Shown here one piece after another: positions 1-7,223 of a stretch of 64,000 nt of DNA. The DNA is from VSJD01 sp041653875. Lineage in GTDB: Bacteria > Verrucomicrobiota > Kiritimatiellia > JAAZAB01. The notes below the pieces were generated by a model. It was not told the DNA's origin. It ran no database searches and saw only the letters and a program-made list of their open reading frames with translations. Every line of letters starts with the position of its first letter. The stretch's first letter is position 1. Position numbers and translations under genes: made by a program. The stretch is taken from NCBI GenBank assembly GCA_041653875.1, contig JBAZEM010000010.1, forward strand, positions 14,565-78,564, written 5' to 3'.

Positions 1-1
1 G

Positions 2-184
2 GTGCTGGCCGATGAGCCCACCGGCAACCTGGATTCCGTGACGGGCGCCCAGGTGCTGGAGTTTCTGTTCGCGCTCGCCCGCGGCGAAGGGCGGACGCTC
101 ATCCTGGTGACGCACAATATCGCCGTGGCCCGCCTGTGCGACCGCGTCCTGGAACTCAAGGACGGCTGCCTGCAAGGCGCGTAG
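2..184 (+). CDS. ABC transporter ATP-binding protein, C-terminal fragment (LolD/MacB type)
   Basis: The window opens inside this gene; only the last 60 residues are present. The fragment begins at the Walker B region (LADEPTGNLD), followed by the D-loop (NLDS) and the H-loop histidine in LVTHN, and ends at a TAG stop. The LADEPTGNLD signature is typical of LolD/MacB/FtsE-like ATPases that drive lipoprotein release or MacB-type export. The partner permease is not in the window on this side, so the substrate cannot be assigned. Confidence 0.85.
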   Translation: MLADEPTGNLDSVTGAQVLEFLFALARGEGRTLILVTHNIAVARLCDRVLELKDGCLQGA

Positions 185-190
185 AGCGCC

Positions 191-325
191 AATTGCGGAT
201 TTCCGATTTATGATTACGGATTGGAATCCTCCAACTTCTCCGCCGCAGGTCCATATCGTGAACCGGCAAGTTGCCGCTGAAACCGACCCCTAAAATCCGA
301 AATCAACAATCATCAATCCGCAATT
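191..325. repeat. Intergenic inverted repeat between ABC ATPase and pdxJ
   Basis: An 11-bp arm AATTGCGGATT (191-201) is perfectly matched by AATCCGCAATT (315-325). The sequence between is AT-rich and holds further imperfect copies of the words GATTACGGATT and AATCCGAAATC. It could be an intergenic repeat or a weak bidirectional terminator. No T-run follows immediately. Confidence 0.5.
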
Positions 326-343
326 CGAGGCCCCTCTGCATGC

Positions 344-371
344 TTGACCCGCCGCCTACACGGTATATGAT
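344..371 (+). promoter_or_regulatory. Candidate sigma-70-like promoter for pdxJ
   Basis: TTGACC (344-349) and TATGAT (366-371) are separated by 16 bp. The leader that follows contains short repeated words (AACCTTG, AACCGTG) that recur before the hydrate-repair gene at 1.9 kb. Inferred from consensus only. Confidence 0.45.
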
Positions 372-461
372 AGCGGCATGGTTTACGGTTTATTGGTTTA
401 TCAGCCTCTTAACCGTTGAACCTTGAACCTCTAAACCGTGAACCTTGTTGCATCCAAATCC

Positions 462-1199
462 ATGAATACCCACAAACTGAAATTGGGCGTGAACATCGAT
501 CATGTCGCCACCTTGCGCCAGGCGCGCGGCACGGCGTATCCCAACCCGCTGGACGCGGCGCGGCTTTGCGAAGCCGCCGGCGCGCACGGCATCACCGTGC
601 ACCTGCGCGAAGATCGCCGTCATATCCAGGACCACGATGTTTTTGCCTTGCGCAAGGCTCTTAAGATCCGCCTGAACCTGGAGATGGCCGCGACGCCGGA
701 AATCATCGCCATCGCGCTGAAGGCTCGGCCGGACGAAGTTTGCCTCGTGCCGGAAAAACGGCGCGAGCTGACCACCGAGGGCGGGCTGGACGTGTTCGGC
801 CAGTGGAAGACCATGAAAACGGCGGTTGCGCGCCTGGCCGATGCGGGCATTGCCGTGAGCCTGTTCATCGATCCCGATCGGCGTCAATTGGATGCCGCCG
901 CGGCGGTGGGCGCGCCGGTGGTGGAACTGCACACCGGCACGTATTGCGCCGCCGCCGGGGCTGCCATCCGGCGCGAGTTAAAGCGCCTGGTGGATGGCGC
1001 GCGCTATGCCCACATCCTGGGCCTGCAGGTCAACGCCGGGCACGGCATCAATTTGGACAATATTCGCGGCGTTCTGCGCGTGCCTTATCTGGATACACTC
1101 AACATCGGGCATAGTATCGTGGCGCGCGCCGTGCTGGTGGGCATGCGCCCGGCGGTCCGCGAAATGCTGAAGGCCATGAAGGGTTACAGTTTCATGTAG
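462..1199 (+). CDS. pdxJ: Pyridoxine 5'-phosphate synthase
   Basis: Condenses 1-deoxyxylulose 5-phosphate with 3-amino-2-oxopropyl phosphate to form pyridoxine 5'-phosphate, the last ring-forming step of DXP-dependent vitamin B6 synthesis in the cytoplasm. The 245-residue TIM barrel is full length and shows GVNIDHVATLRQARG near the N-terminus, the HLREDRRHI strand, ELHTGTY and NAGHGIN. The ATG at 462 is preferred over an in-frame GTG at 438 because it places the NIDH motif where the family has it. No strong Shine-Dalgarno is seen. The TAG stop lies inside the GTAG edge of a hairpin repeat. acpS follows, the same neighbourhood as in many bacteria (pdxJ-acpS). Confidence 0.96.
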   Translation: MNTHKLKLGVNIDHVATLRQARGTAYPNPLDAARLCEAAGAHGITVHLREDRRHIQDHDVFALRKALKIRLNLEMAATPEIIAIALKARPDEVCLVPEKRRELTTEGGLDVFGQWKTMKTAVARLADAGIAVSLFIDPDRRQLDAAAAVGAPVVELHTGTYCAAAGAAIRRELKRLVDGARYAHILGLQVNAGHGINLDNIRGVLRVPYLDTLNIGHSIVARAVLVGMRPAVREMLKAMKGYSFM

Positions 1200-1256
1200 C
1201 CGCGGCGGTGACGCCGTGGCCGCCGAAGGAATCCACGCCCTCACGGGCGCGGCTAC
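1196..1256. repeat. REP-like paired-hairpin element (GTAG...CTAC) after pdxJ
   Basis: Outer arms GTAGCCGCG (1196-1204) and CGCGGCTAC (1248-1256) enclose two hairpins: CGGCG-GTGA-CGCCG (1203-1216) and CGCCC-TCAC-GGGCG (1236-1249). The two loops are exact reverse complements. The GTAG edge provides the pdxJ stop codon. Confidence 0.75.
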
Positions 1257-1271
1257 AACTTGGAAATTCCT

Positions 1272-1778
1272 ATGCCTCACCTCGATCCATCACCCATGTT
1301 ATCCGCCGCCGGCTCGATTGTCGGCGCCGGCGTTGACCTGGTGGAGGTGGCGCGAATTCGCCGGATGCTCGATCAGTGGGGGAGGCGCTTCACACACCGG
1401 GTCTTCCTGGAGGCCGAGCGCCGTTATTGCGAGTCCCGGCCGCACCCCTGGATGCACTATGCCGCGCGCTTTGCCGTGAAAGAAGCCGTGGCCAAGGCGT
1501 TTGGCACGGGCATCAGCCCGAAGTTGGGCTGGCAGGATATCGAGGTGGCGGCCGATCCCGCCACCCGCGCGCCATCCGTGCGCTTCGGTCCCAAAGGTCG
1601 GATCCTGGCCGACCGGCGCGGCATCGCGCGCGTCCTGATCAGCCTTTCGCACACGCATGACTACGCCGTGGCGCAGGCCATCCTGGTGGAAGCACGTGAA
1701 GCGTTTAATCCTAAGCAAACATCCAACATCCAACATCCAACATCCAACGTCCAACGCCGAATGAAAAACAAAAGCTAA
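1272..1778 (+). CDS. acpS: Holo-[acyl-carrier-protein] synthase
   Basis: Transfers 4'-phosphopantetheine from CoA to a serine of acyl carrier protein, activating it for fatty acid synthesis. Family motifs are GVDLVEVARI near the N-terminus with the metal-binding Asp, and FAVKEAVAKAFGTG with the catalytic Glu. The enzyme core is about 135 residues. The 168-residue reading frame has an unusual tail after REAFNP that reads straight through a short tandem repeat (catccaacatccaac), so the last 20 or so residues are probably repeat-encoded and dispensable. The start could be ATG 1272 or ATG 1296; family members begin close to the GVDLVEV motif. Confidence 0.93.
   Translation: MPHLDPSPMLSAAGSIVGAGVDLVEVARIRRMLDQWGRRFTHRVFLEAERRYCESRPHPWMHYAARFAVKEAVAKAFGTGISPKLGWQDIEVAADPATRAPSVRFGPKGRILADRRGIARVLISLSHTHDYAVAQAILVEAREAFNPKQTSNIQHPTSNVQRRMKNKS
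1726..1757 (+). repeat. Short tandem repeat in the acpS 3' end
   Basis: Four consecutive copies of an 8-9 base unit of the form ACATCCAAC, the last diverged to ACGTCCAAC. It is read in frame as the C-terminal tail of AcpS. It resembles the other short-period intergenic repeats at 10.3 and 20.3 kb in style but not in unit. Confidence 0.7.
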
Positions 1779-1937
1779 GCACAGGCTTTAATAAAAGGAA
1801 CAAACGATATCATAAGCAACAACGGTTGACGTCCACGCGACTTGTTCGCCGATTTGCCCTGCCAAAGCGGTTTCACGTAGGCGATTCAGCGGAGCTTGGC
1901 AACCGCTGAACCGTGAACCTTGTGCGGAATTAAAATC

Positions 1938-3518
1938 ATGAAAATCATCTCGACCGCCGCCATGCGGGAACTGGACCGCAAAACCATCGCCGATTACCAG
2001 ACGCCGGGCGAGACGCTCATGGACCGCGCCGGATTCGGGGTCGCCCAGTTCGTGGATTACCTGTTCCATGCGAAAAATTTTTCCAGCCGCTCCGCGCGGC
2101 TGGTCGCGGGCCGGGGCAATAACGGCGGCGATATTTTCGCGGCGGCCCGCCACCTCCGCCAGATGGATTACGATGTGGATATTCTGCTGGCGGGTTCCTT
2201 GACCGATGTGCGCGGCGATGCGTTGATCCACCTGGGCAAGTTGAAAGCGAAGCGTATCCGTGTGGATGAACTGCCGACCCCGCAAGATTGGGAAGACGAA
2301 ATCGCCTGCGCGCAGCGCGCTCATTCCGCGGATGCGCCCGTGATTGTGGATGGGGTTCTGGGCACGGGACTCCAGGGGCCCGCGCGCGGCCCCGCCAGCG
2401 GGGCCATCCGGTTTATCAATGCCCAGTCCGGTCTGAGTTTGGTCGTGGCCGTGGATGTGCCCTCCGGCCTGGATTCGGATACCGGCCGCGCGGAGGGCGA
2501 CGCGGTTAAGGCCGATTACACCCTGACGATGGGATTGCCCAAGCGCGGTCTTGTGGCGCCGTGTGCCGCCGACCATGTTGGCCGTCTGGAAGCGATCCGC
2601 ATCGGCATTCCCGATGACCTGATCGACAAGATCGAGTCCGACCTGGAACTCATCACGCCTTCCGACCTGCATCCGCTGTTTCCCCGCCGGGCCCGCGCCG
2701 CGCACAAGGGGTCGTTCGGCCATCTGCTGATCGTCGGAGGCGCGGCAGGATTTCCCGGCGCCATCGCGCTCGCCGCCCAGGCGGCCCTGCGCTCGGGTGT
2801 CGGCTTGGTAACCGTGGTGGTTCCGCGCGCCATTCTGTCCATCGTGGCCGGCCTGGCGCCGGAGGCCATGGTTCAGGGCGCCGCCGAAACGGAGATTGGC
2901 TCGTTGACTTCCGGCATGTGGCCGGTTTGGCGCGACCGGCTGGATGCGTTCTCCGCCATTCTGGCCGGGCCGGGCATGACACGACATGCGGAAACCGCCG
3001 CCCTCGTCCGGATGATATTGGCCGACGCAAAAGCGCCGCTGGCGCTGGATGCCGATGCGCTCAATGTGTTCGAGGGCCAGATGGACGCATTGGCCAAACG
3101 GACCGGCCCGCTGGTCATCACGCCGCATCCCGGCGAAATGGCGCGTCTGTTGGGCCGGTCCACCGAGGAAGTCCAGACGCATCGGTTCGAAACGGTCAGG
3201 GAAGCCGCCGCGCGCGCCCGTGCCGTGGCGATTCTTAAAGGCGCCGGAACGCTGGTGGCCGAAGCCGGCCAGCCGCTGGCGATCAACATGACCGGAAACG
3301 CCGGTATGGCCACCGGCGGCATGGGCGATGTGCTGGCGGGCCTGTTGGGTGGCCTGCTCGCCCAGGGACTGAAACCCTTCGATGCCGCCCGCGCGGCGGT
3401 GTTCCTGCATGGCCGCGCCGGCGACCAGGCCGCCGATGAAAAATCGGAGTCGGGCATCGTCGCCGGCGATCTCATCGCAGAACTGCCCTATGCCTTCCGG
3501 GATATCGTTCCGCGGTGA
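1938..3518 (+). CDS. nnrD: Bifunctional NAD(P)H-hydrate epimerase / ADP-dependent NAD(P)H-hydrate dehydratase
   Basis: Repairs hydrated NADH and NADPH: the N-terminal YjeF domain epimerises R- and S-hydrates, and the C-terminal ribokinase-like domain dehydrates the S form using ADP. The 526 residues fit the fused bacterial enzyme. Visible motifs are GRGNNGGDIFAAARHL in the epimerase half (about residues 50-70), GVLGTGLQGPARGP with its conserved Asp nearby, and GNAGMATGGMGDVLAG near residue 455 in the kinase-like half. ATG 1938 is chosen over an upstream TTG at 1920. The word CCGTGAACCTTG just upstream also precedes pdxJ. Confidence 0.95.
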   Translation: MKIISTAAMRELDRKTIADYQTPGETLMDRAGFGVAQFVDYLFHAKNFSSRSARLVAGRGNNGGDIFAAARHLRQMDYDVDILLAGSLTDVRGDALIHLGKLKAKRIRVDELPTPQDWEDEIACAQRAHSADAPVIVDGVLGTGLQGPARGPASGAIRFINAQSGLSLVVAVDVPSGLDSDTGRAEGDAVKADYTLTMGLPKRGLVAPCAADHVGRLEAIRIGIPDDLIDKIESDLELITPSDLHPLFPRRARAAHKGSFGHLLIVGGAAGFPGAIALAAQAALRSGVGLVTVVVPRAILSIVAGLAPEAMVQGAAETEIGSLTSGMWPVWRDRLDAFSAILAGPGMTRHAETAALVRMILADAKAPLALDADALNVFEGQMDALAKRTGPLVITPHPGEMARLLGRSTEEVQTHRFETVREAAARARAVAILKGAGTLVAEAGQPLAINMTGNAGMATGGMGDVLAGLLGGLLAQGLKPFDAARAAVFLHGRAGDQAADEKSESGIVAGDLIAELPYAFRDIVPR

Positions 3519-3650
3519 ATCTGCGCGTGGAGCGTCGAGTGGAAAGCGTGAAGCGTATATCGGAGACGGCTTATCCCGCCGTTGGGCGCCAGCGGAACAC
3601 AGTGTTTTAAGACAAACTCTGTGCCTACGGCCTACAGCCCACAGCCTGTT

Positions 3651-4544
3651 TTAGTCTTTCAACGCCTGCGCCAGACGGCGCCACTGCTCGACGCCCAGTT
3701 CTTCCGGGCGCGTGCGCGGATCGATCCCCAGCTGCCGGAAGGCCGCAAGCACATTCTCCGTATTCAAATGGCTTTCAATCGCCAAATCACTTAATCGGTC
3801 ACTCGCTGAATATCTTATGTTTGCGCCGCACAAAATGGTTTTCAATTGCTTGCGCCGGCGGGCAAACGCGAATTTCGTGAGCGCATAGAAAAATTGGCGC
3901 GCCGAACGATCATCCGCCGGTTGCTCCTTCCGAACCAGGTTGAGAATCGTCGAGCTGACGCCCGGCGCGGGATAGAAACAGGTCGGACTGACCGTCTTGC
4001 GGATGGCCGCATCGTATCGCAATTGGATCCAGAGTGTCAGCAGGCCGAAATCCTTGTGGCCCGGTTTGGCGATCAGCCGCGCGGCCACTTCCTGCTGGAG
4101 TGTCACCGTGAGTTGCGCCGGCGGCGTTGCGGCCTGGACCAGGTTGACTAAGATCGCGCTCCCAACGGAGTAGGGCAGGTTGGCCACAACCTTGCCGATC
4201 CCCGAGCGGAAGAGGGCTTCGTGGTCCACTTGCATCATGTCGCCGCAGATGAGTTCCACATTTGGGAACGCTTTTAGGCGCTCTTTGAGCAGCGGCCACA
4301 GGCGCGGGTCCTTTTCGACCGTCACCACCCGGCGCGCAACGCGCGCCAGGGGCTCCGTCAGCACGCCCAGCCCCGCGCCGATTTCAAGCGCCTCGTCCCC
4401 GGCCGTGACGCCGGCCGTGTCTATCATGATTCCCAGAATGTTGGCGTCGATCAGGAAATTCTGCCCCAGCGATTTTTGCGGCCGGATATCCCATTCCGCC
4501 AGGATCGCCTGCACATCGGATATGCGGGTCAATTTCATTGGCAT
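3651..4544 (-). CDS. rsmA: 16S rRNA (adenine1518-N6/adenine1519-N6)-dimethyltransferase
   Basis: Dimethylates two adjacent adenines in the 3' hairpin of 16S rRNA late in small-subunit assembly, using S-adenosylmethionine. The 297-residue protein has the N-terminal QKSLGQNFL motif (residues 23-31), the SAM-binding loop EIGAGLGVLTEPLA (54-67) and the catalytic NLPYSV motif (122-127). The KsgA/RsmA C-terminal domain is intact (FAFARRRKQLKTIL). Converges with the hydrate-repair gene. Start could be ATG 4544 or ATG 4538. Confidence 0.96.
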   Translation of the reverse strand: MPMKLTRISDVQAILAEWDIRPQKSLGQNFLIDANILGIMIDTAGVTAGDEALEIGAGLGVLTEPLARVARRVVTVEKDPRLWPLLKERLKAFPNVELICGDMMQVDHEALFRSGIGKVVANLPYSVGSAILVNLVQAATPPAQLTVTLQQEVAARLIAKPGHKDFGLLTLWIQLRYDAAIRKTVSPTCFYPAPGVSSTILNLVRKEQPADDRSARQFFYALTKFAFARRRKQLKTILCGANIRYSASDRLSDLAIESHLNTENVLAAFRQLGIDPRTRPEELGVEQWRRLAQALKD

Positions 4545-4631
4545 AAATTCGGGCTGTGGGTTATAATGCGGTTTGGACCGATCGGAGTCTCGATATCAAC
4601 TTATCAGATCGAAGGGCGCTGTCAATCAATG

Positions 4632-4708
4632 GTTCCCGCGGCGCAACGCCGCGGGAACGGCGAGTTGCCCGACGGCGTCAGGCCGCCGTTGGGACGCGAC
4701 GCTCCGCG
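4632..4708. repeat. Palindromic hairpin cluster between rsmA and the Fe-S protein gene
   Basis: A perfect 12-bp stem GTTCCCGCGGCG / CGCCGCGGGAAC with loop CAA spans 4632-4658. It is followed by an ACGGCG...CGCCGT stem and an ACG-rich palindrome to about 4708. It fits the style of the window's dispersed hairpin repeats but lacks an obvious GTAG edge. Confidence 0.6.
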
Positions 4709-4779
4709 TGACCGTGGAGCGACAAGACGCCCCCGGCTGTTCGAAAATGAGACCGTAGAGCCGGGCGCCGAGCGTTATC

Positions 4780-5004
4780 ATGAAACGCGCCATCATCCAA
4801 CCGAGCCGCTGCCGCGCTTGCGAATCCTGCGAGGCGGCTTGCGTGTGCGCCTTCCAGACGGTGATTCGCGAGGAAGCCGCCGCGAAACCCCGGCTCGATT
4901 TTTTCAAATGCTCCGGATGCGCCCGGCGCAAAACGATTTGCCGCGGCCAGGCAATCGGGTTCGTGTTGCAACCATGCGCCGGACGCGGCCGGATGAGTTG
5001 GTGA
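4780..5004 (+). CDS. Small putative 4Fe-4S cluster protein
   Basis: A 74-residue protein whose first half, CRACESCEAACVCAF, gives a C-x2-C-x2-C-x3-C pattern like a bacterial ferredoxin half-cluster. A second group is C-x2-C-x6-C (CSGCARRKTIC). It resembles the N-terminus of CooF-like electron carriers, truncated after one cluster and part of a second. There is no clear Shine-Dalgarno, and the gene ends 125 bp before arsR, which has its own promoter, so it is probably not part of the ars transcript. It may be a real small ferredoxin or a decayed fragment of a longer one. Confidence 0.5.
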   Translation: MKRAIIQPSRCRACESCEAACVCAFQTVIREEAAAKPRLDFFKCSGCARRKTICRGQAIGFVLQPCAGRGRMSW

Positions 5005-5068
5005 ATTGCGATCGATTCGGCGCGCCGGCCCGCGTCCCGGCGGATCGCGCGTTTTTCCCGGCCACCCG

Positions 5069-5097
5069 TTGACAACGGGGCGCGATGCTGTTATATT
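5069..5097 (+). promoter_or_regulatory. Promoter of the arsenic operon
   Basis: TTGACA (5069-5074) and TATATT (5092-5097) are separated by exactly 17 bp, a near-consensus promoter 30 bp before arsR. The overlapping words TTCG and CGAA around 5097-5112 form a short imperfect inverted repeat where an ArsR operator would be expected. Operator assignment is inference. Confidence 0.75.
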
Positions 5098-5128
5098 TCG
5101 CCACATAACGAATTGACGAAGGGAGCGC

Positions 5129-5497
5129 ATGCGCGAAACGATGGATGTCCTGAAGGCCCTGGCCGACGAAACCCGCCTGCGCGCGCTCGGCGCGCTCCAG
5201 GGGGGCGAACTGTGCGTTTGCCAGCTCATAGCCTTGCTGGAGCTGGCGCCCTCCACGGTCTCGAAGCACCTGGCGATCCTGCGCGCCGCGCGGCTGGTGG
5301 AGAGCCGCAAAGACGGACGCTGGATGCACTACCGTTTGTCCCGGGAGTTCAGGACCCCCTCGGCAGGCAAGTTGCTCGCATTGTTGTTGAAGGACATGGC
5401 GCAGACCGGCCGGATGATCGAAGACCGGAAGAAGCTGAAGCGGATTTGCGGGGAAAACATGGACGTTCTGTGTCGGAGGATTCTTGGCAAGCAGTGA
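5129..5497 (+). CDS. arsR: ArsR-family As(III)-responsive repressor
   Basis: Winged-helix repressor of 122 residues. The ELCVCQL motif places Cys29 and Cys31 in the recognition-helix region, the As(III)-binding pair used by classical ArsR proteins (ELCVCDL). The DNA-recognition segment is STVSKHLAILRAARLVESRKDG. It is first in the ars operon behind a strong promoter, so it very likely autoregulates arsC, the ACR3 exporter and arsM. A Shine-Dalgarno-like GAAGGGAG lies just upstream of the ATG. Confidence 0.93.
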   Translation: MRETMDVLKALADETRLRALGALQGGELCVCQLIALLELAPSTVSKHLAILRAARLVESRKDGRWMHYRLSREFRTPSAGKLLALLLKDMAQTGRMIEDRKKLKRICGENMDVLCRRILGKQ

Positions 5498-5521
5498 ATA
5501 AGGAGGAACACGCAATGGAAA

Positions 5522-5546
5522 CTAACGCGGGCACAGCCCGCGTTAG
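5522..5546. repeat. Perfect hairpin between arsR and arsC
   Basis: An 11-bp stem CTAACGCGGGC / GCCCGCGTTAG with loop ACA. The same word GAAACTAACGCGGGC occurs again at about 29509, and GCGGGC...CCCGCGTTAG near 39308, so this is a dispersed repeat. No U-tract follows, so it is not a classical terminator. It may modulate arsR/arsC expression or mRNA stability. Confidence 0.7.
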
Positions 5547-5549
5547 ACA

Positions 5550-5987
5550 ATGATGAAGAACCGTTTAAAAATTTTGTTTCTCTGCACCGGGAACTCGTGC
5601 CGGAGCCAGATGGCCGAGGGTTGGACGCGCCAGCTCAAAGGGGATGTAATCGAGCCATATTCGGCGGGCATCGCAACGCATGGGTTGAACCCGAACGCCG
5701 TCAAGGTCATGGCCGAGGCGGGCGTGGATATTTCGCGCCAGCGCTCGAAGCATGTGGACGAGCTGAAGGATATCGTCTTCGATTACGTGGTGACCGTTTG
5801 CGATAACGCCCACGAGTCCTGCCCGCTCTTCCCGGGCAAGACCAAAGTCGTGCATGTTGGTTTTGACGACCCGCCAAGGTTGGCGCGCAACGCCAAGACG
5901 GAAGAAGAAGTTTTGGCCCATTACCGCCGGGTGCGGGATGAAATTCGGACGTTTGTGGAAAACTTGCCGGATACATTGGAACGGTAG
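5550..5987 (+). CDS. arsC: Thioredoxin-coupled arsenate reductase
   Basis: Reduces arsenate to arsenite using a disulfide relay. The low-molecular-weight phosphatase fold is shown by LFLCTGNSCRSQMAEG with nucleophile Cys12. The relay cysteines are Cys84 and Cys91 in VTVCDNAHESCP, the spacing of the thioredoxin-linked enzymes rather than the glutaredoxin class. The FDDPP segment carries the general-acid Asp. Length (145 residues) is normal. Two adjacent ATGs (5550, 5553) could start it. Its TAG stop lies in the GTAG edge of a REP-like element. Confidence 0.95.
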   Translation: MMKNRLKILFLCTGNSCRSQMAEGWTRQLKGDVIEPYSAGIATHGLNPNAVKVMAEAGVDISRQRSKHVDELKDIVFDYVVTVCDNAHESCPLFPGKTKVVHVGFDDPPRLARNAKTEEEVLAHYRRVRDEIRTFVENLPDTLER

Positions 5988-6036
5988 GGCCCGGCCTCCG
6001 GCCGGGCCGGAAGACGGGCCAGCCGGAGGCAGGCCC
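5984..6036. repeat. REP-like paired-hairpin element after arsC
   Basis: GTAG (5984-5987) is followed by the hairpin GGCCCGGCC-TCC-GGCCGGGCC (5988-6008) and then GGGCCAGCC-GGA-GGCAGGCCC (6016-6036). The loops TCC and GGA are reverse complements. The GTAG contains the arsC stop codon. The first hairpin recurs almost exactly at 7178. Confidence 0.8.
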
Positions 6037-6076
6037 CAACCTGATGCAGGATGCCGACATTAAAGGAGAGGCCGTT

Positions 6077-7162
6077 ATGACTGAAAGGATTGCGAGCAAA
6101 CTGTCTTTTCTGGACCGGTATCTGACCCTGTGGATTTTTATCGCGATGGCATTCGGGGTGTTGCTGGGCTACGTCATGCCGGCCTTCGGCAATTGGATCG
6201 GATCCCTGCGCCCGGCCGGAACCCAAACCAGCATTCCCATTGCCATCGGCCTGATCCTGATGATGTATCCGCCGTTGGCCAAAGTGAAATACGAGGAACT
6301 GGGCGATGTCTTCCGGGACTGGAAAGTGCTGGGTCTGAGTCTGGCACAGAACTGGATTGCAGGGCCGATCCTGATGTTCCTGCTGGCGGCGGCTTTTCTG
6401 CATAACCAGCCGGAGTTCATGATCGGGTTAATCATGATCGGCCTGGCGCGTTGTATCGCCATGGTCATTGTCTGGAATGATCTCGCCAAGGGCAATTGCG
6501 AGTATTGCGCCGGATTGGTGGCGTTCAACGCGATCTTCCAGGTGCTTTTCTACAGCGTCTTTGCCTGGTTTTTCATCACCAAATTGCCGCCCCTGCTGGG
6601 CATAGCCGGGGCCGTGGTCAACATCACCATCAAACAGGTCGCCCAAAGCGTGTTCATTTATCTGGGCATCCCGTTCCTGGCCGGCATGCTGACGCGCTTG
6701 AGTTTGGTCAAGCTGAAGGGCAAAGAATGGTATCACGCGACGTTCATCCCGAGGATTTCTCCGATCACGTTGGTGGCGTTGTTGTTCACCATCGTGGTGA
6801 TGTTCTCGTTACAGGGCGAAAAAATCGTCCGCCAGCCGGGCCAGGTCATCCTGATCGCCGCGCCGCTCTTGATCTATTTCGTAGTCATGTTCCTGTTGAG
6901 TTTCTGGATGAGCAAAAAGGCGGGCGCCGATTACGCCAAGTCGGCGACACTCTCCTTCACCGCCGCCAGCAACAACTTCGAGCTGGCCATCGCGGTGGCG
7001 GTGGGCGTGTTCGGCATCGATCATGGCGCGGCTTTTGCGGCGGTGATCGGGCCGCTGGTGGAAGTGCCGGTTTTGATCGGCCTGGTGAATGTGGCATTGT
7101 GGTTTAAACGGCGATGGGATGCCAAGACGGTCCAGCCGGAGGCTGGACCCTACCAAAGATAA
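6077..7162 (+). CDS. acr3: ACR3-family arsenite efflux transporter
   Basis: Polytopic inner-membrane arsenite exporter of 361 residues with about ten hydrophobic segments. Family-critical residues are present: the Cys in IGLARCIAMVIVWNDLA (fourth segment) and the Glu in AASNNFELAIAVAVGVFG (ninth segment). The ATG at 6077 is chosen for its AAAGGAGAG Shine-Dalgarno. The last dozen residues (KTVQPEAGPYQR) are encoded by a palindromic repeat, so the original C-terminus was probably slightly different. Works with ArsC upstream and ArsM downstream. Confidence 0.95.
   Translation: MTERIASKLSFLDRYLTLWIFIAMAFGVLLGYVMPAFGNWIGSLRPAGTQTSIPIAIGLILMMYPPLAKVKYEELGDVFRDWKVLGLSLAQNWIAGPILMFLLAAAFLHNQPEFMIGLIMIGLARCIAMVIVWNDLAKGNCEYCAGLVAFNAIFQVLFYSVFAWFFITKLPPLLGIAGAVVNITIKQVAQSVFIYLGIPFLAGMLTRLSLVKLKGKEWYHATFIPRISPITLVALLFTIVVMFSLQGEKIVRQPGQVILIAAPLLIYFVVMFLLSFWMSKKAGADYAKSATLSFTAASNNFELAIAVAVGVFGIDHGAAFAAVIGPLVEVPVLIGLVNVALWFKRRWDAKTVQPEAGPYQR
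7129..7154. repeat. REP-like hairpin forming the ACR3 3' end
   Basis: GGTCCAGCC-GGA-GGCTGGACC (7129-7149) followed by CTACC (7150-7154). On the minus strand it reads GGTAGGGTCCAGCC..., the same layout as the elements at 5984 and 7178. It lies inside the coding region. Confidence 0.75.
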
Positions 7163-7177
7163 TGGCATCGGGTAACG

Positions 7178-7202
7178 GTAGGGCCCGGCCGCCGGCCGGG
7201 CC
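7178..7202. repeat. REP-like hairpin between acr3 and arsM
   Basis: GTAG (7178-7181) plus GGCCCGGCC-GCC-GGCCGGGCC (7182-7202), followed by GAAGACGAG. It matches the element at 5984 except for the loop (TCC there, GCC here). The acr3 gene is therefore flanked by copies of one repeat. Confidence 0.8.
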
Positions 7203-7223
7203 GAAGACGAGAAGAGGTCAATT

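Noticed and set aside
1788..3410. 540-codon minus-strand frame opposite the hydrate-repair gene
   Set aside because: Low-complexity His/Gln/Arg-rich translation with no family features; antisense of a well-supported enzyme.
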